Assembly: GCF_014845095.1 (NCBI RefSeq)
Contig: NZ_NKUG01000010.1
Span: forward strand, 1 to 58,995
DNA: 58,995 bases
Source: Methylobacterium bullatum
GTDB taxonomy: Bacteria; Pseudomonadota; Alphaproteobacteria; Rhizobiales; Beijerinckiaceae
Reading direction: 5' to 3'
Shown here: positions 26,341-34,288 of the stretch, in pieces
Layout: the number at the start of each line of letters is the position of its first letter
Position numbering within the stretch: the first letter of the stretch is position 1
Position numbers and translations under genes: made by a program
Notes under the pieces: model-generated
What the model was told of the DNA's origin: nothing
The model's input: only the letters and a program-made list of their open reading frames with translations
Database searches by the model: none

Positions 26341-26648
26341 AGTCATCTCTCCTTGCAAGGTCCCCCGAACGGGCAGACCAGAAACGAACCGCCGCTCTTC
26401 GAGCCGACCGTCCCACTCCCCAAGACTACTCGGAAAGGAAACGGTGCGGTAGCGGTCCGTGACTCGACCATCGCCATCAACGCGCCAGCGAGCCGATCGC
26501 CCGAAGGTGACACGAAAGGCCGCGCCCCGGGGTGCGCCGGCACACCTGTTTGCCGGCGACCCTTGACAGCGACACCTCTGCAACAGGACCGGTGGTCGAG
26601 GGTTCCCCTAGCCGGCCACAGGCTCGCACCCGGGCGCCACCCACTTCC
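26341..26648. other. rpoH leader and rluD 3' flank
   Basis: These 308 bases lie between rluD and rpoH, both on the minus strand. Apart from the rpoH ribosome site (AAGGAGAG directly before ATG 26346) I see no gene, repeat or terminator with a U-run. Confidence 0.4.
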
Positions 26649-27650
26649 TCAAGATCGGTCGTTCGCCCTCAGCGCGGAGATGAGGGCGGCCATGTCCGGC
26701 GGGATCGGGCTCTCGAAGCGCAGGACCTCGCCGGTGCGAGGATGCTCGAACCCCAGAATGGCGGCATGGAGGGCCTGCCGGCCCAAGGCTTCCAGCGAGG
26801 CCCGCGCTGACGCCCCGAGCCGCGCGGCCTTGGTCTTGAAGGCGTTGCCATAGACCGCATCGCCGAGAAGCGGATGGCCGCGATGGCTCAGATGGACGCG
26901 GATCTGGTGGGTTCGCCCGGTCTCGAGCCGGCACCGGACAAGGGCGACTTCGGTTCCCGCATCCAGGATCTCCTCGACGACGTAATGCGTGATCGCCGTG
27001 CGCCCCTCGCCCGGGCGCATGATGGCGATCTTCTCGCGGTTGCGCTGGCTGCGTCCGAGTTCGACGTCGATGGTGCCCAGCCGGGGCTCCGGCGCTCCCC
27101 AGGTCAGGGCGAGATAGGCGCGCTCCAGGGGTCCGTTGCGGCCATGGTCGGCGAACTGCGCCGTGAGCCCCTTGTGGGCGAGATCGTTCTTGGCGACGAC
27201 GAGGAGACCGCTCGTGTCCTTGTCGAGCCGATGCACGATCCCGGGTCTGCGCACGCCGCCGATGCCCGACAGGCTTTCCCCGCAATGGGCGATGAGGCCG
27301 TTCACCAGGGTTCCGGCATCGTGGCCGGGGGCCGGGTGGACCACCAGCCCCGCCGGCTTGTCGATGACGATCAGGTCGTCGTCCTCGTGCACGATGACGA
27401 GATCGAGGGTCTCCGCCACCGGCGTCGCGTCCACCGGCGCGGGAATGGTCACGTCGAGGACGGCGCCCGCGCCGACCTTCAGCGACAGGTCGAGGACGAC
27501 GATCCCGTCCTTGCTCACCTGGCCGGTGCGGATCAGGTCCTGCAGCCGCGAGCGCGACACGTCCGGCAGCGCGCGGGCGAGCGCCCTGTCGATGCGCTCC
27601 GCCTGCGCGTCCAGGTCGAGGACGACGCGGCGATCCTGCGGTTCTTGCAC
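26649..27650 (-). CDS. rluD: 23S rRNA pseudouridine synthase RluD
   Basis: RluD makes pseudouridines in helix 69 of 23S rRNA. The 333-residue protein has an N-terminal S4 RNA-binding domain (ERIDRALARALPDVSRSRLQ, DLIRTGQVSKDG), then the catalytic domain with VIDKPAGLVVHPAPGH, the motif II PGIVHRLDKDTSGLLVVAKN (catalytic Asp in RLDKDTSG) and the LETGRTHQIRVHLSHRGHPL segment followed by GDAVYG. The terminal part HAAILGFEHPRTGEVLRFES is normal. Start ATG 27650; tRNA-Glu lies divergently upstream. RluC/RluA paralogues share the fold, but the S4 domain and length favour RluD. Confidence 0.9.
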   Translation of the reverse strand: MQEPQDRRVVLDLDAQAERIDRALARALPDVSRSRLQDLIRTGQVSKDGIVVLDLSLKVGAGAVLDVTIPAPVDATPVAETLDLVIVHEDDDLIVIDKPAGLVVHPAPGHDAGTLVNGLIAHCGESLSGIGGVRRPGIVHRLDKDTSGLLVVAKNDLAHKGLTAQFADHGRNGPLERAYLALTWGAPEPRLGTIDVELGRSQRNREKIAIMRPGEGRTAITHYVVEEILDAGTEVALVRCRLETGRTHQIRVHLSHRGHPLLGDAVYGNAFKTKAARLGASARASLEALGRQALHAAILGFEHPRTGEVLRFESPIPPDMAALISALRANDRS

Positions 27651-27745
27651 GATGTGATCTCTTTCGATGCCGATGACATTTAAGCGCGCGGCAGCTCTTG
27701 CTCCCCCGCCCGACCGTCGCTATACGATCGCCAACCGGCCGGAAA

Positions 27746-27821
27746 GCTCCCATCGTCTAGCGGTCTAGGACGTCGCCCTCTCACGGCGAAAACAGGGGTT
27801 CGATTCCCCTTGGGAGCGCCA
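27746..27821 (+). tRNA. tRNA-Glu (anticodon CTC)
   Basis: The 76-base gene folds into a full cloverleaf: acceptor GCTCCCA (27746-27752) with TGGGAGC (27811-27817), D stem GTCT/GGAC, anticodon stem TCGCC/GGCGA around loop CTCTCAC, T arm AGGGG-TTCGATT-CCCCT, discriminator G, and encoded CCA (27819-27821). The anticodon CTC (27780-27782) reads GAG. GC-rich genomes use GAG heavily. It is a single tRNA, not in an rRNA operon. Confidence 0.97.
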
Positions 27822-28057
27822 GCGGTTCTTGTAAGTCAGTCGTCCTGACGACACGGCCTCGCCCCTCCCCCGGATCGGCTCGAGGCCAGCGATACACAGA
27901 ACCCTGCTCTCTACACTCTTCGGTCTCGCCCTTTCTGCGCTGCAAAACAGGTGATCGCGTTGTCCGGCGCTTCCGGCACGTCAGCCGATGCCGCAGGAGG
28001 CAAGGCCTCGAGCGCTGGCGGTGCCCGAACTGCGCGAGCGTAGCGCTCCGCGCGGCT

Positions 28058-28091
28058 CAGCGGACAGGATCTCAGCGGACAGGATCTCAGC
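28058..28091. repeat. tandem 15-base duplication
   Basis: GGACAGGATCTCAGC occurs twice in immediate succession. In the remnant acyltransferase frame it gives a repeated AEILS unit (AEILSAEILS), so it may be a slippage event after the frame lost its function. Confidence 0.6.
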
Positions 28092-28099
28092 GCGCACCG

Positions 28100-28289
28100 C
28101 CTCGTCTTCGTGGGGGATCCCATGACACAAGGGTGGGATGCCGGCGTCTAGGGCATGTTCTGGGGGGGTGTGGAAGACGACGACGAGGATTGCGGCGATC
28201 CCGCGCAAGGCGTCGAGTTCGAGGAGCCTCCCCGGTCGCTCGGGCGATCGTTCGTGGCCCGCCCTCGGGGTCCGCCCCGGTCGCTCCGG
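28100..28289 (-). pseudogene. remnant of an acyltransferase-3 (OafA-like) gene
   Basis: In the minus-strand frame the residues RLLELDALRGIAAILVVVFH appear (near 28170-28235). This is the first-helix signature of membrane acyltransferase-3 proteins (LDxLRGIAAxxVVxFH), which O-acetylate surface sugars. Real members have about 350 residues and ten helices. Here the frame has an in-frame stop just upstream (28292-28290), no ATG, and continues for only about 60 non-hydrophobic residues. The rest of the gene is absent, so this is a degraded 5' fragment. The motif could arise by chance, but its length makes that unlikely. Confidence 0.5.
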
Positions 28290-28685
28290 TCACGCCATGA
28301 ACGCCGTCCTCGGCTCTCCGTCGCAGACCCCATATTTCGGCAGGATGGCGTGACGAGGCGCTTCTACGTCCTGAAAGTCGCCGATCCTTCGACGGACACT
28401 CGGGGTGCCCTCCCCGTCGACATCGGAGCTGCGCGTCCCGGCATGGCTCCTCATCCGAAAGAGCCCCGCCGACCCGCCCGAGGCTGATCGCGACGACAAC
28501 GCTCGCGGATCGTTGTGCGCTGCACTCGCCCGTCGGTTACCCGTTGAACACGTGCGGGTTTCACGCCGCAGGCCGCCCGGCGCCCCACATCGTCAAAGTG
28601 CGGCGCAATGACGAATATCGCCGGGATAGGCGGCCGCCGGCCTTGCGACTCATGAACGCCCGATTAACACTGCCTACTCCGAAAG

Positions 28686-28705
28686 AACGAATCGACCGAT
28701 TCGTT
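28686..28705. promoter_or_regulatory. perfect palindrome before small gene at 28724
   Basis: AACGAATCG (28686-28694) and CGATTCGTT (28697-28705) are perfect complements with a two-base centre. The site ends six bases before the GGGAGA ribosome site of the next gene and could be an operator or an RNA stem controlling translation. Confidence 0.5.
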
Positions 28706-28723
28706 GAGGCCGGGAGACACGCC

Positions 28724-28885
28724 ATGTCCCAGACGATTCACGTCAAACCGACCCATGACGGCACCTATACGGTCTATCGCGGGCCGACGGCCCTCGTGAG
28801 CGGCCTCACCCGGCTCCAGGCCGAGCTGTATCAAGCCAGCATCACCCGTCAGGCGCAACGCCCCCTCGTGGCATTGACGGCCTGA
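28724..28885 (+). CDS. hypothetical small protein (53 aa)
   Basis: This 53-residue protein, beginning MSQTIHVKPTHDGTYTVYRG, starts after GGGAGAC at a good distance. The sequence looks like a small beta hairpin followed by a helix (SGLTRLQAELYQASITRQAQ). It has no signal peptide, cysteine or membrane segment. I do not recognise the family. The codon use and the ribosome site argue for a real gene; an upstream extension from 28652 would add residues running through the palindrome. Confidence 0.5.
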   Translation: MSQTIHVKPTHDGTYTVYRGPTALVSGLTRLQAELYQASITRQAQRPLVALTA

Positions 28886-28910
28886 TCCGGCGCGGCCGGC
28901 GGATGAGCGA

Positions 28911-29816
28911 TCATCGCCGCGTCAGCTTCAACACCCGGAGGTCGGCGATCGTCCCGGCCTCCGTCAGGCCGCGTTCCTTGGCCTCAATGACATAGCGGTC
29001 GTCCGCTCTGGTCACCGCATAGACATGATAGCTCGCCCGACGGTGCAACGCGCCGCCATGCGACACCGCCGAGGCTGAGGGAGCGCCGACCACGGGGACG
29101 CCGGTGCCGTCCGGCCCGCGGACGAAACCGATGCTTCCAACATGGTTGTGCCCGTGCAGGATCAGGTCCGCGCCGGCACGTCCGATCATCGCGGTGAACG
29201 TCTCCGCATCCTTCAATTCGCGCCCCGGCGAGGCGCCCCCGGGCTGGGGCGGATGATGGATCATGACCACACGAAACGGCGGTTCGGGCTCGCGGCCCAA
29301 GCGTGTCAAAATGGCCTCGACGGTCTCGATCTGAGGGGGGCCGAGCCGGCCGCTCGCGACGAAGGGCTTCGTCGGAATGGCCGACGACACTCCGATGAGG
29401 GCGAGCGGACCGCGCCGCCTGAGATACGGAAACACCCCGTCGGTGCCGTCGTCGCCCGAGGTCCAGGCACCGCAGGCCTTCAACAGCCCCTCAAGCGAGC
29501 CACGCACATAGGCGTCGTGATTGCCCGGAACGAAACTCACCGTGTCCGGGGTGCCGAGCGCTTGGAGAAAGTCCCTGGCCGTCGCCCACTCGCTCGGCAG
29601 GCCGATGTTGCACAGGTCCCCCGTGCAGGCGACGTGATCGTGGGGCTGCGTCCGCAGATCGGCCACCAGCGCGGCGAGAATCTCCATGTCGTGGTGGCGG
29701 CTGCGCCCGCGCCGCCAGTTCACGTAGCCGGTGGCCCGCTTGCTCAGAAGCTGGCGCAGGCGCGGACGGGCGATGGGGCCGACATGCGGATCGGTGAGGT
29801 GAGCGAGGCGGAACAT
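28911..29816 (-). CDS. metallophosphoesterase (calcineurin-like)
   Basis: This is a 301-residue binuclear metal phosphoesterase. The metal and active-site blocks are in order: LAHLTDPHVG (DxH), ACTGDLCNIG (GDxxN type), FVPGNHDAY (GNHD), MIHHPP and LHGHNHVGS (GHxH). It resembles the cAMP/DNA phosphodiesterase-like group but the substrate cannot be inferred. There is no signal peptide, so it is cytosolic. Start ATG 29816. It stands alone, divergent from the lipid A genes. Confidence 0.88.
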   Translation of the reverse strand: MFRLAHLTDPHVGPIARPRLRQLLSKRATGYVNWRRGRSRHHDMEILAALVADLRTQPHDHVACTGDLCNIGLPSEWATARDFLQALGTPDTVSFVPGNHDAYVRGSLEGLLKACGAWTSGDDGTDGVFPYLRRRGPLALIGVSSAIPTKPFVASGRLGPPQIETVEAILTRLGREPEPPFRVVMIHHPPQPGGASPGRELKDAETFTAMIGRAGADLILHGHNHVGSIGFVRGPDGTGVPVVGAPSASAVSHGGALHRRASYHVYAVTRADDRYVIEAKERGLTEAGTIADLRVLKLTRR

Positions 29817-30407
29817 CGGTCTCCGTTTCGAAACAGGCGCCCGCCTTCGTCACTCCCGGCTACCGCGTCAAGCCTCGCCCCTTTTCGGCCGGCGCTTCGA
29901 TTTCGGGCCGACGCCATCTGATCCGGGGGAACGATCATACAGGTTTCGACACCCACAGCGTCGTTCCCCAGATAGTCACGCATCTCGCGGAATGCGCCGC
30001 CCTGCCCTCCTGCCCAGCGGATCTCGGGCCTGCCCGAGATCCGTCGAGCTTGTGGGGAGGAGTTGGAGGTGGGGGTGGTCGGGCGACCCTCGACGTGCGG
30101 AGGCTGGCCAAACCACCCGCACTCCTGACCTCCGCCCATAAGGGGGAGAGGGACGCGCTCGGCTTGAAGCGGCGTCGCTCCCGCCGCGACGCTCTCACGC
30201 ATGTGAAGATCGAGCGGCGGGGAAGGACGGGGTGAAGCGGTCCCGGCATGGTTGCGCGGGCAATTCGAACGGCGTTAGACCCTGCGGGACCGGTATGGCT
30301 CCCGAGCGGGCGACGTTCGACGGATGCGCCGGCGGCGCAACCGGGCGTGGACGTCTCGGGCACCGACTGGACGGATGGCCGATCCGGCGGCCCGTGGAAC
30401 CGAGTGA
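29817..30407. other. divergent intergenic region upstream of metallophosphoesterase and DUF374 gene
   Basis: No gene is supported in these 591 bases. A perfect palindrome with 12-base arms lies at 30018-30043, followed by a G-rich stretch (GGGGAGGAGTTGGAGGTGGG, 30055-30074) of the kind found in dispersed intergenic repeats of GC-rich Rhizobiales. The promoter of the lipid A operon must lie in the last 150 bases. Confidence 0.5.
30018..30043. repeat. 12-base-arm perfect inverted repeat
   Basis: CGGATCTCGGGC (30018-30029) and GCCCGAGATCCG (30032-30043) are perfect complements with a CT centre. It lies between divergent genes, so it is not a terminator for either; a dispersed palindromic repeat or protein site is more likely. 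Confidence 0.6.
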
Positions 30408-31160
30408 ATGAGCCTTCTCAAACGCATCGGCCGGTCTCCACCGGTTCAGAAAAGCCTCGGCTTTGCCGCCTATCACTACCTGCGCCTCGTGCGCGCCACG
30501 AACCGCTTCACGGTGGAGCCGACCGAGCCACACCGGTGGCTCGACGGGCTGTCGCCGTTCATCGCCGGGATGTGGCACGGCCAGCATACGATGATTTCGT
30601 TCATGCGCCGGCCGCAGGACCGGATCGCCACGATCATTTCGCGCTCGGCGGACGGCAACATCAACACCATCGCCCTCACCCGGATGGGGGTTCGCGTCAT
30701 CCGGGCCTCCGGAGCCCGTGGCCGCGCCGTGCGGGACATTCGGGCGAAGGGTGGGGCGGAAGGCCTGCGCGCCATGATCCGCGCCCTGAAGGACGGCGAG
30801 AGCGTCGCCTTCAGCGCCGATGTGCCCAAGGTGTCGCGCCGATGCGACGTCGGCATCCTCACCCTGGCACGCTTCTCCGGCCGGCCGATCATTCCCGTCG
30901 CGGTGGTGACGAGCCGGCACCTGCGCTTCGACAGCTGGGACAAGGCCTGTTTCGGGCTGCCCTTCGGCAGGGGCGCCATGGTCTTCGGGGAGCCGGTCCT
31001 CGTCCCGCGCGACGTCGAACCGGAGGAACTGGAGCGTTTGCGCCAGCGGCTGGAGAACGAAATGAACCGGGTCCACGACCGGGCCTACACCCTCGTCGGT
31101 CGCCTCGACCGGGTCGTCGATCCGGTGGCCGGTTCCCTCGCCCTCGGGCCGTTTGCGTGA
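30408..31160 (+). CDS. lysophospholipid acyltransferase-family protein (DUF374)
   Basis: The 250-residue protein belongs to the DUF374 branch of the LPLAT acyltransferases. It has FIAGMWHGQHTMISFMRRPQ with the catalytic His context, IISRSADGNINTIALTRMGV, the GGAEGLRAMIRALKDGESVA segment and VGILTLARFSGRPIIPVAVV. The N-terminus is amphipathic, consistent with membrane association. It lies directly before waaA with a GTGA overlap and before lpxK, so it probably acts in lipid A or phospholipid assembly; the acyl group and acceptor are unknown. Confidence 0.8.
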   Translation: MSLLKRIGRSPPVQKSLGFAAYHYLRLVRATNRFTVEPTEPHRWLDGLSPFIAGMWHGQHTMISFMRRPQDRIATIISRSADGNINTIALTRMGVRVIRASGARGRAVRDIRAKGGAEGLRAMIRALKDGESVAFSADVPKVSRRCDVGILTLARFSGRPIIPVAVVTSRHLRFDSWDKACFGLPFGRGAMVFGEPVLVPRDVEPEELERLRQRLENEMNRVHDRAYTLVGRLDRVVDPVAGSLALGPFA

Positions 31161-32461
31161 AGACGCCTCCCCTCACCATCGCCCTCCAGGCTTATCGCTA
31201 CGGGCTCTATGTGGGTGAGCCGGCGGTGGCCGGCCTGCTGGCCTGGCGCTCGCGCAAGGGCAAGGAAGACCCCGGCCGCCTGTCCGAGCGACGTGGCCTT
31301 CCCGGACGAGCCCGCCCCGTCGGGCCCCTGGCCTGGATGCACGGCGCCAGCGTCGGCGAGGTGCTCTCCCTCGTCGGATTGATCGACGGCATGATCGCCC
31401 GGGGTTTCAGCGTCCTCGTCACCACGGGAACCCGCAGTGCCGCCGAACTGATCGGCCGGCGCCTGCCGGCGGGCGCGGTGCATCAATACATGCCCCTCGA
31501 CGCGCCGCGCTGGATCGAGCGCTTCATCGAGCATTGGCAGCCGGATCTGGCGCTGGTGGCGGAATCCGAGATCTGGCCGAACACGGTCATCGCCCTGCAC
31601 CAGCGCGGCATCCCCCTCCTCCTCGTCAACGGCCGGATGTCGGAACGCTCGTTCAAGGGCTGGGCGCGCTCGCCGCGCACGGCGGAAGCCCTGCTCTCGC
31701 GCATCGCCATCTGCCTCGCACAGACCAAGGACGATGCCGAGCGCTTCGAAAGGCTCGGCGCGCCCCGCGTGAGCGTCGCCGGAAACCTGAAATACGATTC
31801 GGCCGTGCCCCCGGCGGACGAGCAGCAGCTCGCCTATCTGCGCGACATCGTCGGCGACCGGCCGGTCTGGGTCGCGGCCAGCACCCATCCGGGCGAGGAT
31901 GCCATGGTGGCCGAGGCCCACGCGACCCTCAGGACACGACTGCCGAACCTCCTGACCATCGTCGTGCCGCGCCATCCCCACCGTGGCGGGGAGGTCGCGG
32001 AATGCGCCGCCGCCGTCGGCCTGCGGAGCGCCCTGCGCTCGCGTGGCGGCCGCCCCCATGGCGGCGTCGATCTCTACGTCGCCGATACGCTCGGGGAACT
32101 GGGCCTGTTCTATCGCCTCGCACCTCTGGTGTTCCTCGGTGGCTCGATGACGCGGCGTGGCGGCCAGAACCCGATCGAGCCGACCCGCCTCCACGCGGCG
32201 ATCCTGCACGGGCCGAACGTCCAGAACTTCGCCCAGGTCTATCGCGCCCTCGACGAGGCCGGTGGGGCGATGATGGTGGCGGATGCCGGGGAGCTGGCAG
32301 CCGCCGTGGGCGACCTCCTCCACGACACGCCCCGATCCCGCGCCATGGCGGAGGCCGGCAACGCCGCCCTGCGGCCGTTCGAAGGGGCGGTGGAGCGAAC
32401 CCTCGCGATTCTCGATCCCTTCATCGCCCAGATGAAGCTCGCGGCCATGGCCGGCTCCTGA
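31157..32461 (+). CDS. waaA: 3-deoxy-D-manno-octulosonic acid (Kdo) transferase
   Basis: WaaA (KdtA) adds Kdo to lipid IVA at the inner face of the cytoplasmic membrane. The 434-residue protein shows MHGASVGEVLSLVGLIDGM (donor-side catalytic Glu), LVTTGTRSAAELIGRRLPAG, LALVAESEIWPNTV, VAASTHPGEDAMV, VPRHPHRGGEV and the nucleotide-sugar motif VFLGGSMTRRGGQNPIEPTR. Start GTG 31157 overlaps the DUF374 stop; longer upstream frames overlap that gene and are rejected. The stop overlaps the lpxK start by one base. Confidence 0.94.
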   Translation: MKTPPLTIALQAYRYGLYVGEPAVAGLLAWRSRKGKEDPGRLSERRGLPGRARPVGPLAWMHGASVGEVLSLVGLIDGMIARGFSVLVTTGTRSAAELIGRRLPAGAVHQYMPLDAPRWIERFIEHWQPDLALVAESEIWPNTVIALHQRGIPLLLVNGRMSERSFKGWARSPRTAEALLSRIAICLAQTKDDAERFERLGAPRVSVAGNLKYDSAVPPADEQQLAYLRDIVGDRPVWVAASTHPGEDAMVAEAHATLRTRLPNLLTIVVPRHPHRGGEVAECAAAVGLRSALRSRGGRPHGGVDLYVADTLGELGLFYRLAPLVFLGGSMTRRGGQNPIEPTRLHAAILHGPNVQNFAQVYRALDEAGGAMMVADAGELAAAVGDLLHDTPRSRAMAEAGNAALRPFEGAVERTLAILDPFIAQMKLAAMAGS

Positions 32462-33492
32462 TGCGGCCCCCGGCCTTCTGGGATGCCCCCGGTCATCCCC
32501 TCGGCCGGTTCCTGGCACCCCTTGGGCATTTCTATGGCTCGCGCGTCGCCGCCCGCATGGACCGCGCTGGCGAGCGGGCGGCATGCCCCGTCATCTGCAT
32601 CGGCAACTTCACCCTGGGCGGGGCGGGCAAGACCCCCACGGCTCTCGCCGTGGCGGCATTGCTGAGGAAAATCGGGGCGGAGCCCGCCTTCCTGACCCGT
32701 GGCTATGGCGGGCGCCTGGCCGGCCCGGTGGCGGTGGATCCGACCCGGCACACCTCTCTGGACGTGGGAGACGAGCCGCTTCTCCTCGCCCGTGGTGCCC
32801 GCACGATCCTCGCCCGTGACCGGCCCGAAGGGGCGAGGCTCTGCCGGGCTCTCGGTGCCGATGTGGTGGTGATGGATGACGGGCTCCAGAATCCGAGCCT
32901 CACCAAGGACCTGTCCCTCGCGGTGGTCGATGCGGGTAGCGGCATCGGCAACGGCCTGGCCTTCCCGGCCGGCCCTTTGCGGGCACCGCTCGCGCGGCAA
33001 TGGCGCCATGTCCACGGCCTCGTCGTCATCGGCGAGGGCGCCCAGGGCGAGGCATTGGCGGTGGAGGCGGCGTCGCGGGGGCTGCCGGTCCATCGGGGCA
33101 AGCTGGTTCCGACAGCGCCGACAGCCGTCGCGGGAAAGCCCGTGCTCGCTTTCGCCGGGATCGGTCGACCGCGAAAATTCTTCGAAACCCTGGCCGAGGC
33201 CGGAGCGAGCGTCATAGAGACCCGGACCTTTCCGGATCACCATCCCTATCGTGCCGCGGACCTCGCCGCGCTCGCGGCATGGGCCGACGCCCTGGGGGCG
33301 ATGCTGGTGACGACGGAGAAGGACATGGTGCGCCTGCCGGCGGATTTCGCCGCGAGGGTGACGGCACTGGGCGTCACCCTTCGGTTCGACGACGAGGGGA
33401 GCGTCCTCGCCCAGCTGCGCCGCGCGGGCGAGGCGTTCAGCCCGGCGACCGTCCCAGCTCGGCCAGACGCTTCATCACCGCCTCGGGCGTGA
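32461..33492 (+). CDS. lpxK: tetraacyldisaccharide 4'-kinase
   Basis: LpxK (EC 2.7.1.130) phosphorylates the lipid A disaccharide at the 4' position. The 343-residue protein has an N-terminal amphipathic segment, the Walker A region GNFTLGGAGKTPTALAVA, FLTRGYGGRLAGPV, VGDEPLLLAR, VVVMDDGLQNPSL and DHHPYRAADLAALAAWA with TTEKDMVRLP. Start ATG 32461 shares its A with the waaA stop (TGATG). The last 56 bases overlap the convergent DUF2093 gene. Confidence 0.94.
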   Translation: MRPPAFWDAPGHPLGRFLAPLGHFYGSRVAARMDRAGERAACPVICIGNFTLGGAGKTPTALAVAALLRKIGAEPAFLTRGYGGRLAGPVAVDPTRHTSLDVGDEPLLLARGARTILARDRPEGARLCRALGADVVVMDDGLQNPSLTKDLSLAVVDAGSGIGNGLAFPAGPLRAPLARQWRHVHGLVVIGEGAQGEALAVEAASRGLPVHRGKLVPTAPTAVAGKPVLAFAGIGRPRKFFETLAEAGASVIETRTFPDHHPYRAADLAALAAWADALGAMLVTTEKDMVRLPADFAARVTALGVTLRFDDEGSVLAQLRRAGEAFSPATVPARPDASSPPRA

Positions 33493-33661
33493 TGTAGGCC
33501 TCCTGCAGTTCGGCGCTCCAGTAGCGAAGGCTGTCGAGGGCGATCGGCTCGCCGGTCACCGCGCAGCGCACGAAACTGCCTGGCTTCACGATGCGCATGG
33601 TGCCGTCGCCATACTCCACCGTCGCCTCGCCGGAGGCCTTGCGTTCGAACCGACCCAGCAT
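33437..33661 (-). CDS. DUF2093 protein
   Basis: The 74-residue protein, beginning MLGRFERKASGEATVEYGDG, contains the DUF2093 core RIVKPGSFVRCAVTGEPIAL and LRYWSAELQEAYITPEAVMK. The family is restricted to alphaproteobacteria and commonly sits beside lpxK; its function is unknown. The VRCAVTG segment contains a single cysteine. It overlaps the 3' end of lpxK on the opposite strand by 56 bases. The start at 33661 is an ATG; longer in-frame extensions cross the repeat region and are rejected. Confidence 0.85.
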   Translation of the reverse strand: MLGRFERKASGEATVEYGDGTMRIVKPGSFVRCAVTGEPIALDSLRYWSAELQEAYITPEAVMKRLAELGRSPG

Positions 33662-33731
33662 GTCTCGCCCGCTTCCCAACTGAGACCATCGAAGGAGCGT
33701 TCTAGGATCGTGGCGGCGCCATGTCGATGAT

Positions 33732-33800
33732 GTTCGATGGCGCGCGAAAAGGCGTCCGATGGCGCTCGAACAGGGGGTCCGATGGCGCTCGACAGGGGGG
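33732..33800. repeat. three degenerate tandem repeats of about 22 bases
   Basis: Units begin at 33732 (GTTCGATGGCGCGCGAAAAG), 33754 (GTCCGATGGCGCTCGAACAG) and 33777 (GTCCGATGGCGCTCGACAGG), period 22-23. They lie between the DUF2093 gene and the cdd operon, where the operon promoter should be. A fourth related unit occurs inverted at 50645-50669. Confidence 0.7.
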
Positions 33801-33850
33801 TGGCGTTCCTGTTCTAACGGGACGTGAACCCTCCCACCGGATCCGATGCG

Positions 33851-34288
33851 ATGACGGACACGATCGGCGCGGACCTCGCGGCTCTGTTCGAGGCGGCCGC
33901 GGCTGCTAAGTCCCTGGCCTACGCGCCTTATTCCGACTTCCCCGTCGGCGCCGCCCTGAGGGACGAGCACGGCCGCCTGCATGCCGGCTGCAACGTCGAG
34001 AACGCCGCCTACCCCGTCGGCACCTGCGCCGAAGCAGGCGCCATCGCGGCCATGATCGCCGGCGGCGGACGCGCCATAACCGCCATTCTCATCATCGGAA
34101 ACGGCCCGAATCTGGTGACGCCATGCGGCGCCTGCCGCCAGCGGATCAGGGAGTTCGCCGCACCCGGAACGCCGATCCACATCGCCGGTCCGGAGGGCAT
34201 CCGCCAGAGCTTCACCCTGGAGGCGCTGCTGCCGGATTCCTTCGGCCCAGACAATCTGCACCGCAAGAATATGCTCGCCGATGCCTGA
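33851..34288 (+). CDS. cdd: cytidine deaminase
   Basis: Cdd (EC 3.5.4.5) converts cytidine and deoxycytidine to uridine and deoxyuridine. The 145-residue protein has YAPYSDFPVGAALRDEHGRL, the zinc/catalytic motif CNVENAAYPVGTCAEAGAI (HAE replaced by CAE as in Cys-type tetrameric enzymes) and PCGACRQRIREF. These three cysteine ligands define the homotetrameric class. Start ATG 33851; a GTG nine codons earlier is possible. It overlaps the next gene by eight bases and heads a salvage operon. Confidence 0.93.
   Translation: MTDTIGADLAALFEAAAAAKSLAYAPYSDFPVGAALRDEHGRLHAGCNVENAAYPVGTCAEAGAIAAMIAGGGRAITAILIIGNGPNLVTPCGACRQRIREFAAPGTPIHIAGPEGIRQSFTLEALLPDSFGPDNLHRKNMLADA

Larger units (their letters stand above)
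27822..28723. other. gene-poor region after tRNA-Glu
   Basis: About 900 bases hold no intact gene that I can support. They contain a short hairpin after the tRNA (GTCGTCCTGACGAC, 27839-27852 approx.), a 15-base direct duplication GGACAGGATCTCAGC near 28060-28090, an acyltransferase remnant on the minus strand (28100-28289) and a perfect palindrome at 28686-28705. Such tRNA-proximal disordered stretches are often left by past insertions. Confidence 0.5.

Noticed and set aside
28155..28487. Plus-strand frame over the acyltransferase remnant
   Set aside because: Its composition is shadow-like and it has no ribosome site; the minus-strand acyltransferase motif explains the region better.
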